A DNA stretch of 64,000 nt from Pseudomonas alloputida (GCF_021283545.2 NZ_CP128540.1:3259501-3323500), one strand, 5' to 3'. Counted from the stretch's first letter, positions 18,437-28,535 are shown. Numbers and translations are program-made. Notes: generated by a model not told the origin, from the letters alone.

Positions 18437-18530
18437 CCCTGTGGGAGCGGGCATGCCCGCGAACACCGGCAAGGCCGGTGCCTTGCAACGCGGTGGCTGC
18501 TTCGCGGGCTCGCCCGCACGGGAAACCGTG
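18437..18530. repeat. REP-like palindromic pair between AKR and dnaE2
   Basis: The stretch holds GGGAGCGGGCATGCCCGCGA and, about 70 bases on, the inverse CGCGGGCTCGCCCGCACGGG, separated by an internal CACCGGCAAGGCCGGTG palindrome. It matches Pseudomonas REP/BIME structure and lies between the convergent ends of the aldo/keto reductase and dnaE2 genes. Confidence 0.7.
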
Positions 18531-18551
18531 CAAGTACCGAGCGTTGGGGTT

Positions 18552-21500
18552 TCAGTGAAAATCCCGGCTGCGCACATCCAGCCCTTGCAGCAGCGGACTC
18601 ACATCCTCCAACCGCCGCGCAATCAGGTGCCGCACCCCATTCTCCTGCTCCAACCGCCCACTGACCTTGAGCAGCTGCGAACCCACCAGCGCCCGTCGCT
18701 GCCGTTCGGCCAGCGCACGCCACACCACCACGTTGACCATGCCATGTTCGTCTTCCAGAGTAACGAAGGTCACACCGCTGGCGGTTTGAGGCCGTTGCCG
18801 GCCCACCACCAGCCCGGCCACGGCAATGTTGTCGCCATGCTCCACACCCTGCAATTCACTGGAGCTGCGACACCCCAGCGCCCTCAGGCGAGCGCGCAAC
18901 AGCGCCAGCGGATGTGGGCCAAGCGTAGTGCCGAGGGTTTGATAATCGGCCATCAGGTCCTCGCCCACGGTTGGCACGGGCAATTGCACCGGTTCTTCAG
19001 GCAAGGCCTGCACATCGGCGAACAACGGCAGCTGCGGCTGCACCGCCGCCACCTGCCAGCGCGCCTGATGCCGATCACTGGCCAAGGCGCGCAGCGCACC
19101 GCCATCAGCCAGGCGGGCACGGGCCCGTGCGTCCAGGCCGGCGCGCAGGCACAGGTCTTCGACGTTGCGCCACGGCCGCTGCGACCTCGCCTGCTGCACG
19201 CGCTTGGCATCGGCTTCGGCCAGGCCACGCACCAGTCGCAGGCCCATGCGAATGGCAAGGGTGCCCTCAGCATCAGGCTCCAGGGTGCAGTCCCAGTCGC
19301 TGTGGCAGACATCCACCGGCCGTACCTCGATACCTTGGCGGCGAGCCTCTTGCAGCAGCTGATCAGGGCTGTAGAAGCCCATCGGCCAACTGTTGACCAA
19401 CGCACAGGTGAAAATCGCCGGCTCATGGCACTTCAGCCAACTGCTGGCATAGCACAGCAAGGCAAAGCTGGCCGCATGCGACTCAGGGAAGCCATAGCTG
19501 CCAAACCCCTTGATCTGCTCGAAGATGCGCTCGGCAAACGCCAGCGTGTAACCATTGCGCAACATGCCCTGCACCAGCCGTTCGCGGTGCGGTTCCAGGC
19601 CGCCGTGGCGCTTCCAGGCTGCCATGCTGCGACGCAACTGGTCGGCCTCGCCCGGGGTATAGTCGGCCGCGACCATCGCCAGCTCCATCACCTGCTCCTG
19701 GAACAGCGGCACGCCCAAGGTACGTTCGAACACTTCCTTCAGTTGCGGCGACGGATACGTCACCGGTTCCTGCTTCAGGCGCCGGCGCAGGTACGGGTGC
19801 ACCATGTCGCCCTGGATCGGCCCGGGGCGGACGATGGCGACCTCGATGACCAGGTCGTAGAACTTCTGGGGCCGCAGCCGCGGCAACATGGCCATTTGCG
19901 CGCGTGACTCGATCTGGAACACGCCCATGGTCTCGGCACGGCTGATCATGGCGTAGGTGGCCGGGTCTTCGCTGGGGATGGTCGCCAGGGTCAGGTGCCG
20001 GCCACGGTGGTGCTGCAGCTGGTCGAAGCAGCGACGCAAGGCGCTGAGCATGCCCAACGCCAGTACGTCGACCTTGAGCAGGCCAACCATGTCCAGGTCA
20101 TCCTTGTCCCACTGGATCACCGTGCGCTCCGGCATCGCGGCATTCTCCACCGGCACCAGCTGGTCCAGCGGTTGCTGGGAGATGACAAAACCGCCCGGGT
20201 GCTGTGACAGGTGCCGGGGGAAGCCGATCAGTTCGCCGGCCAGCACCAGCACCCGCCGCAGCGAAGGGCTGCCCGCTTCGAAACCGGCCTCGGCCAGGCG
20301 CTGGTCATCGGGTATGCGATCGCTCCAGCGACCACAACATTTGGCCAGGGCATCCACCTGATCGGCAGGTAGCCCCAGCGCCCGCGCCACATCCCGCACC
20401 GCACCGGCGGCATGGTAGGTGTTGACTACCGCAGTGAGCGCCGCCCGGTGCCGGCCATAGCGACGGAACACATACTGGATCACCTCCTCGCGCCGGTCGT
20501 GCTCGAAGTCCACGTCGATGTCCGGCGGCTCGTTGCGCTCGCGCGACAGGAAGCGCTCGAACAGCAGGTGGTGTTTCATGGGGTCAAGCTCGGTGATGCC
20601 TAGCACGAAGCACACCACCGAGTTGGCTGCCGACCCCCGGCCCTGGCATAGAATGCGCTGGCTGCGGGCGAAGGCGACAATGTCGTGCACTGTCAGGAAG
20701 TAGCTTTCGTAGCCCAGCTCTTCGATCAGCCCCAGTTCCTTGGCAAGCACATCACGCACCTTGCCACTGGGCCCGTCTGGCCAGCGCAGCGGCATGCCTT
20801 GCTCGCACAATTCGCGCAGCCAGCTTGCCGGGGTATGCCCCTCGGGCACCAGTTCGCGTGGGTACTGGTAGTTCAGTTCGCTCAGGTCAAACTGGCAGCG
20901 CCGGGCAATGACCAGGGTCTCGGCCAGCAGGTCGAGCGGATACAGCTCGGCCAGTTGCGCCTGGCTGCGCAGGTGCCGTTCGCCATTGGCAAACAGAAAG
21001 CGCCCGGCCTCGCTCACCTGGCAATGCTGGCGGATGGCAGTCATGCAGTCCTGCAAGGCACGGCGACCACGCACGTGCATGTGCACGTCGCCACAGGCCA
21101 CAGCGCGGATACCCACATCAGCCGCCAGTGCCCGCAACCGTTGCAGGCGCACGGCATCGTCACTGCCCCGATGCAGGTGCACGGCCAGCCACAGGCGCTC
21201 AGCGAACACACTGCGCAGCCACGCGCCGGTAGCAGTATCGCCACTGTCAGCGGCCACCCACAAGGCCAGCAGGCCTTGGTGGTGCAGCAGCAAGTCATCA
21301 CGAAACAGCTGGTACGCCCCCTTCTCTGCCCGCCGCCGGGCACGGGTGATCAGCGCGCACAGGTTCTGGTAACCCGTCAGGTTTTCGACCAGCAGCACCA
21401 GCTTGGGCCCGTCGCACAATTGCACCTCGCTGCCAACGATCAGCCGCAACTGATGCACCTTGGCTGCCTGCCAGGCGCGCACGATACCGGCCAGCGTGCA

Positions 21501-21632
21501 TTCGTCAGTGATTGCCAAGGCCTGGTAGCCCTGCTCGCGCGCACGCCGGAACAGCTCGTCGGCGCTCGACGCACCGCGCTGGAAGCTGAAGTTGGAAAGG
21601 CAATGCAGCTCGGCATAACCCGGGGTGTTCAT
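18552..21632 (-). CDS. dnaE2: Error-prone DNA polymerase III alpha-like DnaE2
   Basis: The start is ATG 21632, overlapping the imuB stop by ATGA; 1026 residues. An N-terminal PHP domain ([22 protein letters not shown]) is followed by the C-family polymerase core with the catalytic Asp segment [14 protein letters not shown] (about residues 385-398). Fingers, HhH motifs and a C-terminal OB fold ([12 protein letters not shown]) follow. Lengths match DnaE2, shorter than replicative DnaE. It performs mutagenic lesion bypass together with ImuA and ImuB and is the last gene of the lexA2-imuA-imuB-dnaE2 SOS operon. Confidence 0.96.
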
Positions 21633-23047
21633 GCGAACCAACCCTGCAGCCAAAGCGGACCGGCCTGGCTCAGGTCGCGGTAGGCCCAGCCGCGCAGGCC
21701 GTCACGGGTTTCGATGCGGTAGTAGTCGCGACGCACATCGCCGCCATCCCACCAACCTGATTCGATGCGTTCGGCATAGCCCTGCACCTGGTAGGCGGCG
21801 TCATCCAGCGCGATCGGTGCCGACAACAGCCACCCCGGGCGGCTGCCCGGTGCAACCGGCATGTTGCCTTGGGCACCCTGCTCCGCCAAATGCCAGGCGC
21901 ATTCGGGGCGGTGATCGGCGGCTGCGCCAAGCCCCTTGACGGCCTCATCCCCCAGGCGGGCGCGCAACCGCTCGCGCAATTGCGCCCAGGGTTGCGCCTG
22001 TTGCGCCCGCGGGTCGAACAACGCCTGATGCTGTGGCACAAAGGGTGGCAAGTCTTCGGCAACCAGCCGCAGGTTGCGCACCGGTGCGGGTATGCGCAGC
22101 GGCTCAAGGCGCCCACGGGCCAGCTCGAACAGCATCGCAGCATCGCGTTCGGCCGCCAGCAAACCCACCTTGAGCAGGGTATCCGGCCCCTCGGCGTGCT
22201 CCAGATGCAGGCAGAAGCGCTGCACACCACAGTCTCGCCCGGCCAGAAATGCAGCCAGGTCGTTGAGCATGCGCCGCAGCGGGAACAACAGCGCCTGGTG
22301 CGACTCGACGTCGAAATTGAGTTCCAGCCGGGTTTCGAAACGGTCCGGTGGCTGGTAGAAATCCAGCCCCAGGTTGCGCAGGCCGAGCAACTGGTCGAGG
22401 TGCAGCTGCACCTGGGCCGCAAAGCGCCTGGCCAAGGTATCGCGCGGCAAGGCCAATACCTGGCCCAGCTGGTGCAAGCCCATGCGGGCAAACGCTTCGG
22501 CCGCCTCTGCCGGCAGGCCGACGCGCGTGATGGGCATGCCAAGCAGCGCCGCTCGGGTGGCGTCGACATCGCCCACGGCCAGGCCATCGTGGCCATTGGC
22601 GAGCATGCGAGCAGCCACCGGGTTGCTGGCCAGGACAATGCGTTGACGCAGGCCCAGTTCTGCCAGTTCCTGACGCAGACGTGCCTCGAACAAGGGCCAG
22701 GGCCCGAACAGTTGCAGGCTGGAGCCCACTTCCAGCAGCAACGCCCGAGGGTAATGCAGGCTAACCTGGGCACTGAAGCGGTAGGCCCAGGCCGCCAGCA
22801 GCTGTTGCACCTGATCGATGCGTTTGGGGTCGGCTTCGACACAGGTGAAGCCATCGGCTAGGGCACGCGCTGCGGTCAGGGTTTGCCCGGCCCGCAGGCC
22901 CAGTGCAGCGGCCGCCGGGTTGACTGCCTGCAACACGCGACGCTGGGTCGGCCCGCCAATCAGCACCAAAGGCGTGTCAGGGTCGTCACGCTCACGCAGG
23001 ACGGTGTCCAGCGCAAGCTGCGGGAGCAGGATGCAGGCCCAGAGCAT
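21629..23047 (-). CDS. imuB: ImuB, Y-family polymerase-like adaptor
   Basis: The 472-residue protein begins [14 protein letters not shown] and aligns with Y-family polymerases. The usual acidic DxD at the N-terminus is replaced (WACILLPQ), as known for ImuB, which has no polymerase activity and acts as a clamp-binding hub linking ImuA and DnaE2. A helix-hairpin-helix-like stretch (about 180-220) and a C-terminal tail rich in W/Q residues follow. It lies 6 bases after imuA and overlaps dnaE2. Confidence 0.94.
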
Positions 23048-23053
23048 GGTGCA

Positions 23054-23674
23054 TCAGCCCCGCCCCGGGCAGGGTATTGGCAGCGCTGGTGGCATGCCAC
23101 CCCGGCTTTTCAGCACGCGCCATTGCGCCGGGCGTGTGTCGACTGCAATGCGCAGCGCTGCGGGTGAAGGGTTGTGCGACGCCTGCTGCGGCCTGCAGGC
23201 GAACGCCAGTGCCTGCCCGGTTTCGGCCGCTACCTGCAAGCGCCGCAGGGCGCGGTCATCGGCACGTTCCGGCCAGCACAGCACCGCCGCGCAACTGCCC
23301 GAGCGCAGGCACTGTTCGGCAGCCCACAGGGCATCGGCAGGCTCGGCATCCACCTGTACCAGCCAGCGCAGGTCCACCCCCGCTGCCTGCCAGGCCGGTG
23401 CAAAAGGGATGAAGGGTGGAGCCACCAGCACCACTCTGCTGGCTTCTGCACTCAGCCGAGCCAGGGTTGGCCACAGCAACTGCAGTTCGCCACAACCGGG
23501 GTTGGCCAGCAACAGCTCGCTCAGTGCTGCCGCCGGCCAGCCACCTTCCGGCAAACGTTCGTCGAGGGCCGCATGGCCGGTGGGCTGCAGCCCGAGTGGC
23601 CGCGCCTGGGCCTGCCGGCCGCGCCATACCCGGCGCTGTTCCAGCAGCCTGTCGAGGTCGACCACGGCGCCCAT
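23054..23674 (-). CDS. imuA: ImuA, RecA/SulA-like partner of ImuB
   Basis: The 206-residue protein is of the ImuA class, often annotated SulA-like or cell-division inhibitor in Pseudomonas. It carries an N-terminal region ending in LPEGGWPAAALSELLL (about residues 40-55), where a RecA-like P-loop would be, followed by a RecA-fold core. The ATG shares a base with the lexA2 TGA, so it is coupled. It works with ImuB and DnaE2 in damage-induced mutagenesis. Confidence 0.9.
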   Translation of the reverse strand: MGAVVDLDRLLEQRRVWRGRQAQARPLGLQPTGHAALDERLPEGGWPAAALSELLLANPGCGELQLLWPTLARLSAEASRVVLVAPPFIPFAPAWQAAGVDLRWLVQVDAEPADALWAAEQCLRSGSCAAVLCWPERADDRALRRLQVAAETGQALAFACRPQQASHNPSPAALRIAVDTRPAQWRVLKSRGGMPPALPIPCPGRG

Positions 23675-24282
23675 CAGTCGCGCCTCAGCAAGCCGCAGAA
23701 CACGCCTTCGATGAAAAAGTCCTGTTCGGGCTGCACATCGATCGGCGCATAGGCCGGGTTGCGTGGCAACAGCCGGTAAGTGCCGCCTTGGCGTTGCAGG
23801 CGTTTGATGGTCACTTCGCCGTCCAGGCGCGCAACCACGATTTGCCCGTCGCGGGCGTCGGCCTGTTGCAGGATGCCGACCAGGTCACCGTCAAAGATGC
23901 CGTCGTCGATCATCGAGTCGCCCCGCACCTTCAGCAGGTAGTCGGGGGTACGGCGGAACAGGCTGGGGTCGAGCAGCAACTGCTCGTGGATGCCCAGGTC
24001 CGGGCCGATGGGGGCACCCGCCGCCACCTGGCCCAGCACGGGTATTTCGAGGATTTCCGGCCGGCGCAGCGGCTCGGCCAGGCGTATGCCCCGCGCCTGG
24101 TTTGGCGTGACATCGATGTAACCGGCCTGGCACAGGGCGGTGATGTGCTTGCGCGCAACGCTGCGCGAGGCAAAACCGAAGCGCGTGGCGATATCGGCCA
24201 GGCTCGGCGGCTGACCATGCTCGGCAATGCGCTCACGGATGAATTCGAAAATGGCGCGGCGTTTGGGGGTAAGAGTGTCCAT
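23674..24282 (-). CDS. lexA2: Second LexA repressor (LexA2)
   Basis: The preferred start is ATG 24282 (MDTLTPKRR), giving 202 residues; the ATG at 24291 lies inside the operator. An N-terminal winged HTH (about residues 1-70) is followed by the Ala-Gly self-cleavage site in QVAAGAPIG (about 85-93). The catalytic Ser lies in RGDSMIDDG (about 125-133) and the Lys in the VVARLDGEVTIKR segment. It represses its own operon and is cleaved with RecA* during SOS. Recognition of GTAC-N4-GTGC by P. putida LexA2 is known, and that site is present at 24286-24297. Confidence 0.95.
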   Translation of the reverse strand: MDTLTPKRRAIFEFIRERIAEHGQPPSLADIATRFGFASRSVARKHITALCQAGYIDVTPNQARGIRLAEPLRRPEILEIPVLGQVAAGAPIGPDLGIHEQLLLDPSLFRRTPDYLLKVRGDSMIDDGIFDGDLVGILQQADARDGQIVVARLDGEVTIKRLQRQGGTYRLLPRNPAYAPIDVQPEQDFFIEGVFCGLLRRD

Positions 24283-24285
24283 GGA

Positions 24286-24297
24286 GCACATTTGTAC
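24286..24297 (-). promoter_or_regulatory. LexA2 operator GTAC-N4-GTGC
   Basis: Read on the minus strand the site is GTACAAATGTGC, a perfect match to the GTAC-N4-GTGC box described for P. putida LexA2. It ends only 3 bases before the preferred lexA2 start codon and contains the alternative ATG, so repressor binding would block both promoter and initiation region of the lexA2-imuA-imuB-dnaE2 operon. Confidence 0.85.
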
Positions 24298-24382
24298 TCT
24301 TTTCGGAGCACGCTGAACAGCCCCCTTCGTCGTCAGCTTTGGTTATGATCCCCTGGCTTGTGTTTTTTCATCTGGATATCCC

Positions 24383-25039
24383 ATGCTGACCGCCCTGCTG
24401 TTCGACCTTGACGGTACCCTCACCGACACTGACACCCTGCACCTGCAGGCCTTTCGCCAACTGCTGCGCGAACACGACGGCCGCGAGCTGAGCCAGGCGC
24501 AGTTCGACGCCCAGGTCAGCGGCCGCGCCAACGGCGAGCTGTTCGCCGAGCTGTTCAGCGGCGCCAGTGTCGAACAGTGCCAGGCGTTGGCCGACCGCAA
24601 GGAAGCGCTGTTTCGTGCGATGTCGCCGTCGCTTGAGCCAATGCCAGGCCTGTTGCGCCTGCTGGAGCATGCCCAGGCCCATGGCATCGGCATGTGCGTG
24701 GTGACCAACGCACCGCGGCTGAACGCCGAGCACATGCTGAACGCCATGGGCCTGGGCCAGCACTTTGAACATGTGCTGGTGGCCGAAGAGCTGGCACGGC
24801 CCAAACCGGACCCGCTGCCCTACCTCACCGGCCTGCAGCGGCTGGGTGTCGAGGCCGGGCAAGCGCTGGCCTTCGAGGACTCATTGCCGGGGACGGCCGC
24901 GGCCAGTGGCGCGGGGATCTTTACCGTGGGCGTGGCCACGACGCAGACCCCGGAGCGGTTGCTGGCGGCGGGCGCCAGGCTGGTTGTCGACGATTTCAAT
25001 GATGCAGCGTTGTGGGCGTTGATCGAGCGTATGGCTTGA
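24383..25039 (+). CDS. HAD-superfamily phosphatase (beta-phosphoglucomutase/phosphoglycolate phosphatase-like)
   Basis: The 218-residue enzyme has all four HAD motifs: DLDGTLTDTD (nucleophile Asp near residue 10), VVTNAP (about 112-117), Lys in ARPKPDPL (about 138-145) and the acidic FEDSLPG (about 165-171). The alpha-helical cap between motifs I and II is of the C1 type. It dephosphorylates a small phosphorylated metabolite; the substrate cannot be told. It diverges from lexA2 and is the last ordinary chromosomal gene before the Rhs graveyard. Confidence 0.92.
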   Translation: MLTALLFDLDGTLTDTDTLHLQAFRQLLREHDGRELSQAQFDAQVSGRANGELFAELFSGASVEQCQALADRKEALFRAMSPSLEPMPGLLRLLEHAQAHGIGMCVVTNAPRLNAEHMLNAMGLGQHFEHVLVAEELARPKPDPLPYLTGLQRLGVEAGQALAFEDSLPGTAAASGAGIFTVGVATTQTPERLLAAGARLVVDDFNDAALWALIERMA

Positions 25040-25204
25040 GATGTGGGATGTGTTTGAGACTGAGTGCCGCAGGGGCGGCGCCCGGTCTCGACACAAACAC
25101 GAACTCCAGGTCGTACCTCTCGCCCCCCTGCCGAGCGCCAAGAGTGGCCATGTCTGGAGCAGCCTCGTGCTGTTAAAAGGTCCGTGCAGAAGCACTCATG
25201 GTGC

Positions 25205-25567
25205 CAAGGCCCGCTGCACTTCACTCACAGTGGTCGCCAAGCTGCTCAGGTGCAAGCTCGACACCCGCTCCACCGGCGCCTGATCCAGCGGCCGTTGCAA
25301 GGCGCTGCGCTTTCCACCAGGCGTCGCTTGAAACGCAACTGGCGGTCACCGAACAGGCGTCGCGCGCACAGCCGCGCGAGATGGCCACCGACGTTGAAAC
25401 TGAAACGCCGGGTCAGGTTATCCACCGGCACTTCTTCGCTCAGCTGGTCGAAGCGTCGTAGGCAAGGCTGTACGTGGCGTTGTTCTCGTTGACCAGTGCG
25501 GCCAGGCGCAAGGCCTTGTCGTACTCGTAGCGAAGCCGCTGGCCCTTGGCGTTCTGGCGGCTGCTCA
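25205..25567 (-). pseudogene. Rhs core fragment R1
   Basis: The stretch 25377-25567 is clearly homologous, with scattered mismatches and small indels, to 35819-36010 in the intact rhs gene (YD-repeat coding, including a DNLTRRFS-type peptide). The part down to 25205 keeps Rhs-like composition in shifting frames but no confident alignment. No continuous ORF remains. It marks the left edge of the Rhs island beside the HAD gene. Confidence 0.75.
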
Positions 25568-25611
25568 CGCGAAGTACACTGCAACTGTGAGGTCTGGGCC
25601 TTGCATTTATA

Positions 25612-26217
25612 TCAAGGAAATCGCTGTTCTTCATAACCATTAGGAAAGACATTTATTATACTCACCAACTCGCCGGACTCATATTTGAAATTCACGTCGA
25701 AGTCACTAAATACAGATTCAACATGCTCTTTTTGCCGAACATGTATTTTTTCTAGGCGAGAATCAACGTAGACATAATTTGACTCACTACATCCGTACTG
25801 GCCCCAATTCATGCTTTTCACCACCGCGCCCTCTTCAAGCAATGAAGTCGAAACATTCCTGAGCTTTCCGCTACTGGCAAAACAGATCCGTTCAATACAT
25901 TCGCCACTATAGCGATAGAACTCCTTATTGATGATATTTTCAGACCGCCCATAAATCTCAACAAAGATCACCTTGTCATACTCATCCAAATGATACAGAT
26001 GAGTATTTTTAATATGAACTGGAATTTTTTTTAAAACTTTCCCTTTCTTAAAGCCGGCCCGCTCGATCTCATATGGGCTGACGTTATATAACGCCCCCTT
26101 GCTTATTACTAATTTTCTCGCTCTGGATAAAGCCTCAGACAAACAAGAAGACAGGACCTCCTCTGCTCGAGATTCAATATCTAAATATTTCCCTTCAAGA
26201 TCTTTCAAGTTATTCAT
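25612..26217 (-). CDS. Orphan immunity-like protein, family not recognised
   Basis: The 201-residue ORF is markedly AT-rich compared with core genes, starts MNNLKDLEGKY and has a charged helical N-terminus (ESRAEEVLSSCLSEALSRAR) followed by a beta-rich half ending NVFPNGYEEQRFP. It lies between two Rhs core fragments on the same strand, exactly where immunity genes follow displaced Rhs tips. No toxin remains next to it. No catalytic motif or membrane segment is seen. Immunity function is inferred from position and composition only. Confidence 0.6.
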   Translation of the reverse strand: MNNLKDLEGKYLDIESRAEEVLSSCLSEALSRARKLVISKGALYNVSPYEIERAGFKKGKVLKKIPVHIKNTHLYHLDEYDKVIFVEIYGRSENIINKEFYRYSGECIERICFASSGKLRNVSTSLLEEGAVVKSMNWGQYGCSESNYVYVDSRLEKIHVRQKEHVESVFSDFDVNFKYESGELVSIINVFPNGYEEQRFP

Positions 26218-26344
26218 GCTTTATCCAATCCAGAATATATTCCATGGGCAATTTCAGAATCGATCATATCCAACACGCTCAAGAAGTCACCACTCTTATC
26301 TATATCGTCCAGACGATCTACTTATAAGCATTGGTGTGAATGCT

Positions 26345-26505
26345 TGCATGATTGGGTAGGACGATGTTCACCCAGGTTCAACTGGTGCAGATGCCCGCAG
26401 CCGTATTACAAGTAGTTGAGGTTGCGATTATCCGTCGGGTCGTACTGGTGACGACGATGGATCGAATCGTAAGCATAGACTACCAGCAGCGACGTTAACG
26501 CCGAG
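26345..26505 (-). pseudogene. Rhs core fragment R2, scrambled
   Basis: The sequence matches two separated pieces of the intact rhs gene: the stretch around 35430-35490 (coding SGHLHQLNLDGQV) and the one around 35205-35275 (coding YNPIHRRYQYD). They are fused with the intervening DNA lost and many substitutions. No reading frame survives. Confidence 0.65.
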
Positions 26506-26574
26506 GCAGTTGGAGAGTTTACCGCTGTTCAATTCAAGCGAACAACCGGGATGGTACTTGTTGCTTAGTATTAT

Positions 26575-26730
26575 TCATTCGAAAATACCATTAGGGAAAT
26601 TCTGGAGAATCTCTTTTCGTACAAAGCCTACAACGGCGCCCTCAACAGACTTAATTAAACTCTTTTGCTGGGCCCACTTAAAGGCAGCAGAGCCAGAAGA
26701 ACACACACCATTAAAGATCAACTTAAATCT
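26575..26730 (-). other. In-frame extension after the stop of the Imm26-like gene
   Basis: Directly after the TGA of the Imm26-like gene the same frame stays open for 51 more codons to a TGA at 26575-26577. It encodes protein-like sequence (RFKLIFNGVC, LIKSVEGAVV, LQNFPNGIFE). The gene may therefore once have been about 206 codons long with a Trp codon changed to TGA. Alternatively this is an unrelated remnant. Confidence 0.45.
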
Positions 26731-27195
26731 TCAGCCAAAATACCGAAACATTTCTTTCACGTCTTTGTCGCCCATCGGGGAATAGGACGGGTAGTCACGC
26801 TTACTTCCCGTCAAAGAGGTCTCATTATCAAAAATATCAACAAGCCTCACATTATCAGCCACGCCGTACACATACCTCACCGACTCTTGATTTGACGGCC
26901 TATAATCCGATTCGTAAGCAACAATTCTCCAGTCACCCTCAGCCTTACGATCAAAAAGCGAATAAGAATCTAATATGACAGGGTCACCCAAGCGCTCGAA
27001 AGAAACGAAATCAACCACAGGAACAGTAAGAACCTTGTCAAAAATCTCCACTACATGGCCAAGGCTATTTGGGGTCATAATGCGACCAACCCCATATTTT
27101 TTGGAGCCTAATGCGAAGCAAAATATATCCCCGCTTTTTATTTTTTTATAACTTGTTTTTATTATTTCTTCCCACTCATAAACCTTAAGCGACGT
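26731..27195 (-). CDS. Imm26-like orphan immunity protein
   Basis: The start is taken at ATG 27195 (MTSLKVYEWEE), preceded by a GAGG site 6 bases upstream; longer readings to 27252 lack one. The 154-residue protein has the Imm26 signature: a KSGDIFCFALGSKKYGVGRI block near residues 20-40, followed by beta strands. Imm26 proteins neutralise polymorphic toxin tips; the partner toxin is absent. The frame continues open after the stop, so the gene may be C-terminally truncated. AT-rich relative to the chromosome. Confidence 0.6.
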   Translation of the reverse strand, partial: TSLKVYEWEEIIKTSYKKIKSGDIFCFALGSKKYGVGRIMTPNSLGHVVEIFDKVLTVPVVDFVSFERLGDPVILDSYSLFDRKAEGDWRIVAYESDYRPSNQESVRYVYGVADNVRLVDIFDNETSLTGSKRDYPSYSPMGDKDVKEMFRYFG

Positions 27196-27263
27196 CATCC
27201 GCAACCTCTTCATGGCACTTCTACACCTGAGACACAACAAACAATCACGCACAAATTCGACAG

Positions 27264-27863
27264 CTAGACTTTGTAAAGGTGCACTTTTGAATTTTTGTCG
27301 TAAAAATACAAGCCAACCACGCTTTCGCCATCTCGCTCAATGAATATTTCTGTACCAGGAGCACTATTGCTTGCATAAGCAAGCATTGATACTATCCGTG
27401 CTGCTTCACACCTATATTCATAGCACCAATATTCACCATCGTCCTCCAGGCGGCATGATATATCTGGGACTCGATTCTCAAATATGACCCCAGACGCCCT
27501 AATAGCCTTTCATTCATCGTCAAAGCGGACTGAATAGGTCGACTGCCCCTCCACCTGATATATCTCAGTCTCTATTGCTGTAGAGTTCACACCATATATA
27601 TCAGACTTATAAAAGCCATGCTGCTCAGAACAATAGAACTTAAAGCAATTTTTTTTATTCTTTGGCTCAGCGCTTAGCATGGGAGACGGAGTCACCCCCG
27701 CCAGTTCCAACCCATAAGGCAATATAGAAAGGCTTGGCCCCTTAGACCATTTTACTTCTTCGCTTGTTATGCGCTGCATGCCTGTACTTTCAGAAAGCCC
27801 CATATCAAGCTTAGATTTTAAAATCCCAAGCAAACCCTTAAATTTATCAGGAATCACGACCAC
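27264..27863 (-). pseudogene. Orphan immunity-like gene interrupted by in-frame TGA
   Basis: From ATG 27863 the frame codes 117 residues (MVVIPDKFKG...), hits TGA at 27510-27512, then continues in the same frame for 81 residues (KAIRASGVIF ... KVHLYKV) to TAG at 27264-27266. The second half is plainly protein-like (EYRCEAARIVSMLAYAS). A Trp codon turned to TGA would restore a 199-residue protein. No family was recognised; position among Rhs debris suggests an immunity gene. A truncated functional 117-residue product cannot be excluded. Confidence 0.65.
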
Positions 27864-27920
27864 CTCCTAACAGCAAAATTGTACCGCTATTTAGTTGCTC
27901 AACACATAAGACAAACCATT

Positions 27921-28305
27921 CTAAACAACCAACTCAACTGTGCTACCATTAAAAAGTTCCTGCAAAGCTTCTCGCAAGGAAGAGATCCGCCCTGCCAGCT
28001 CTAAAACTCCTTCATCAAATTTCACAAGGATGCTTGAACCACCCAAGCTATCAATGAACGGCGGCTTGACCTCAACCCTAAGACCGCTTTCCTCCAAGAC
28101 TAATTTTTTTTATAGCGCCCGCCATTTCATAGGTTACGCCCGAAACTTGCAACCCAATACCATCATCAACACTCAAATTATCTTCATCATCTAAGCGAGT
28201 CATTATCAGATAATTTACAGGATCAACACCGCCCTCGCCAATAGCAACCACTAAAACATCGTTTTCTTCATAGCACTCGATGCTTGACGCGACGAAATTA
28301 TTCAT
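27921..28305 (-). pseudogene. Imm10-like immunity gene frameshifted in an A8 tract
   Basis: From ATG 28305 (MNNFVASSIECYE) the frame follows an Imm10-like pattern (VNYLIMTRLDDED) up to GAIKKISL, where a run of eight A (minus strand, around 28105-28115) throws it into a stop at 28078. Removing one A continues smoothly (KKLVLEESGLRVEVKPP ... ELVV) to TAG at 27921-27923, giving about 127 residues. Causes may be mutation, slippage-based switching, transcriptional slippage that rescues it, or a sequencing error in the homopolymer. The Imm10 assignment rests on remembered family pattern. Confidence 0.6.
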
Positions 28306-28309
28306 AGAA

Positions 28310-28535
28310 CCCTACATCCCTAACCGCCCCAGAACCAGATACTGCATGAGTAGCGAGGGTGTTCTTTGAAACCCCTACTGCTGCCTCATCTGGCGTCATA
28401 TTTCCACGTTGCCAAACACCAGTGGCCTTTCACATTGCCGCTGCTGTCGTACAAAGTTGCAATCGCATTATGTGTTCCCTTGCCGGATCCAAATCAAAGC
28501 CCAGCGGGTCAACATAGACACTTGGATGTATCTAT
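28310..28535 (-). pseudogene. Remnant of a deaminase-type Rhs toxin tip
   Basis: Three frames carry collinear pieces: YVDPLGFD (end of Rhs core), then GSGKGTHNAIATLYDSSGNV, then GNMTPDEAAVGVSKNTLATH. The last two blocks resemble the start of Rhs-linked nucleic-acid deaminases of the Pput_2613 type (GKGTH...GNMTPEE...TLATHTE). The catalytic HAE/Cys parts (CPSCKG) are missing. The remnant directly precedes the frameshifted Imm10-like gene, so the two may once have been a pair. Family name given from memory. Confidence 0.5.

Noticed and set aside
18441..19907. 488-codon plus-strand frame over dnaE2 3' end
   Set aside because: His/Gln-rich shadow of dnaE2; no ribosome-binding site or family pattern.
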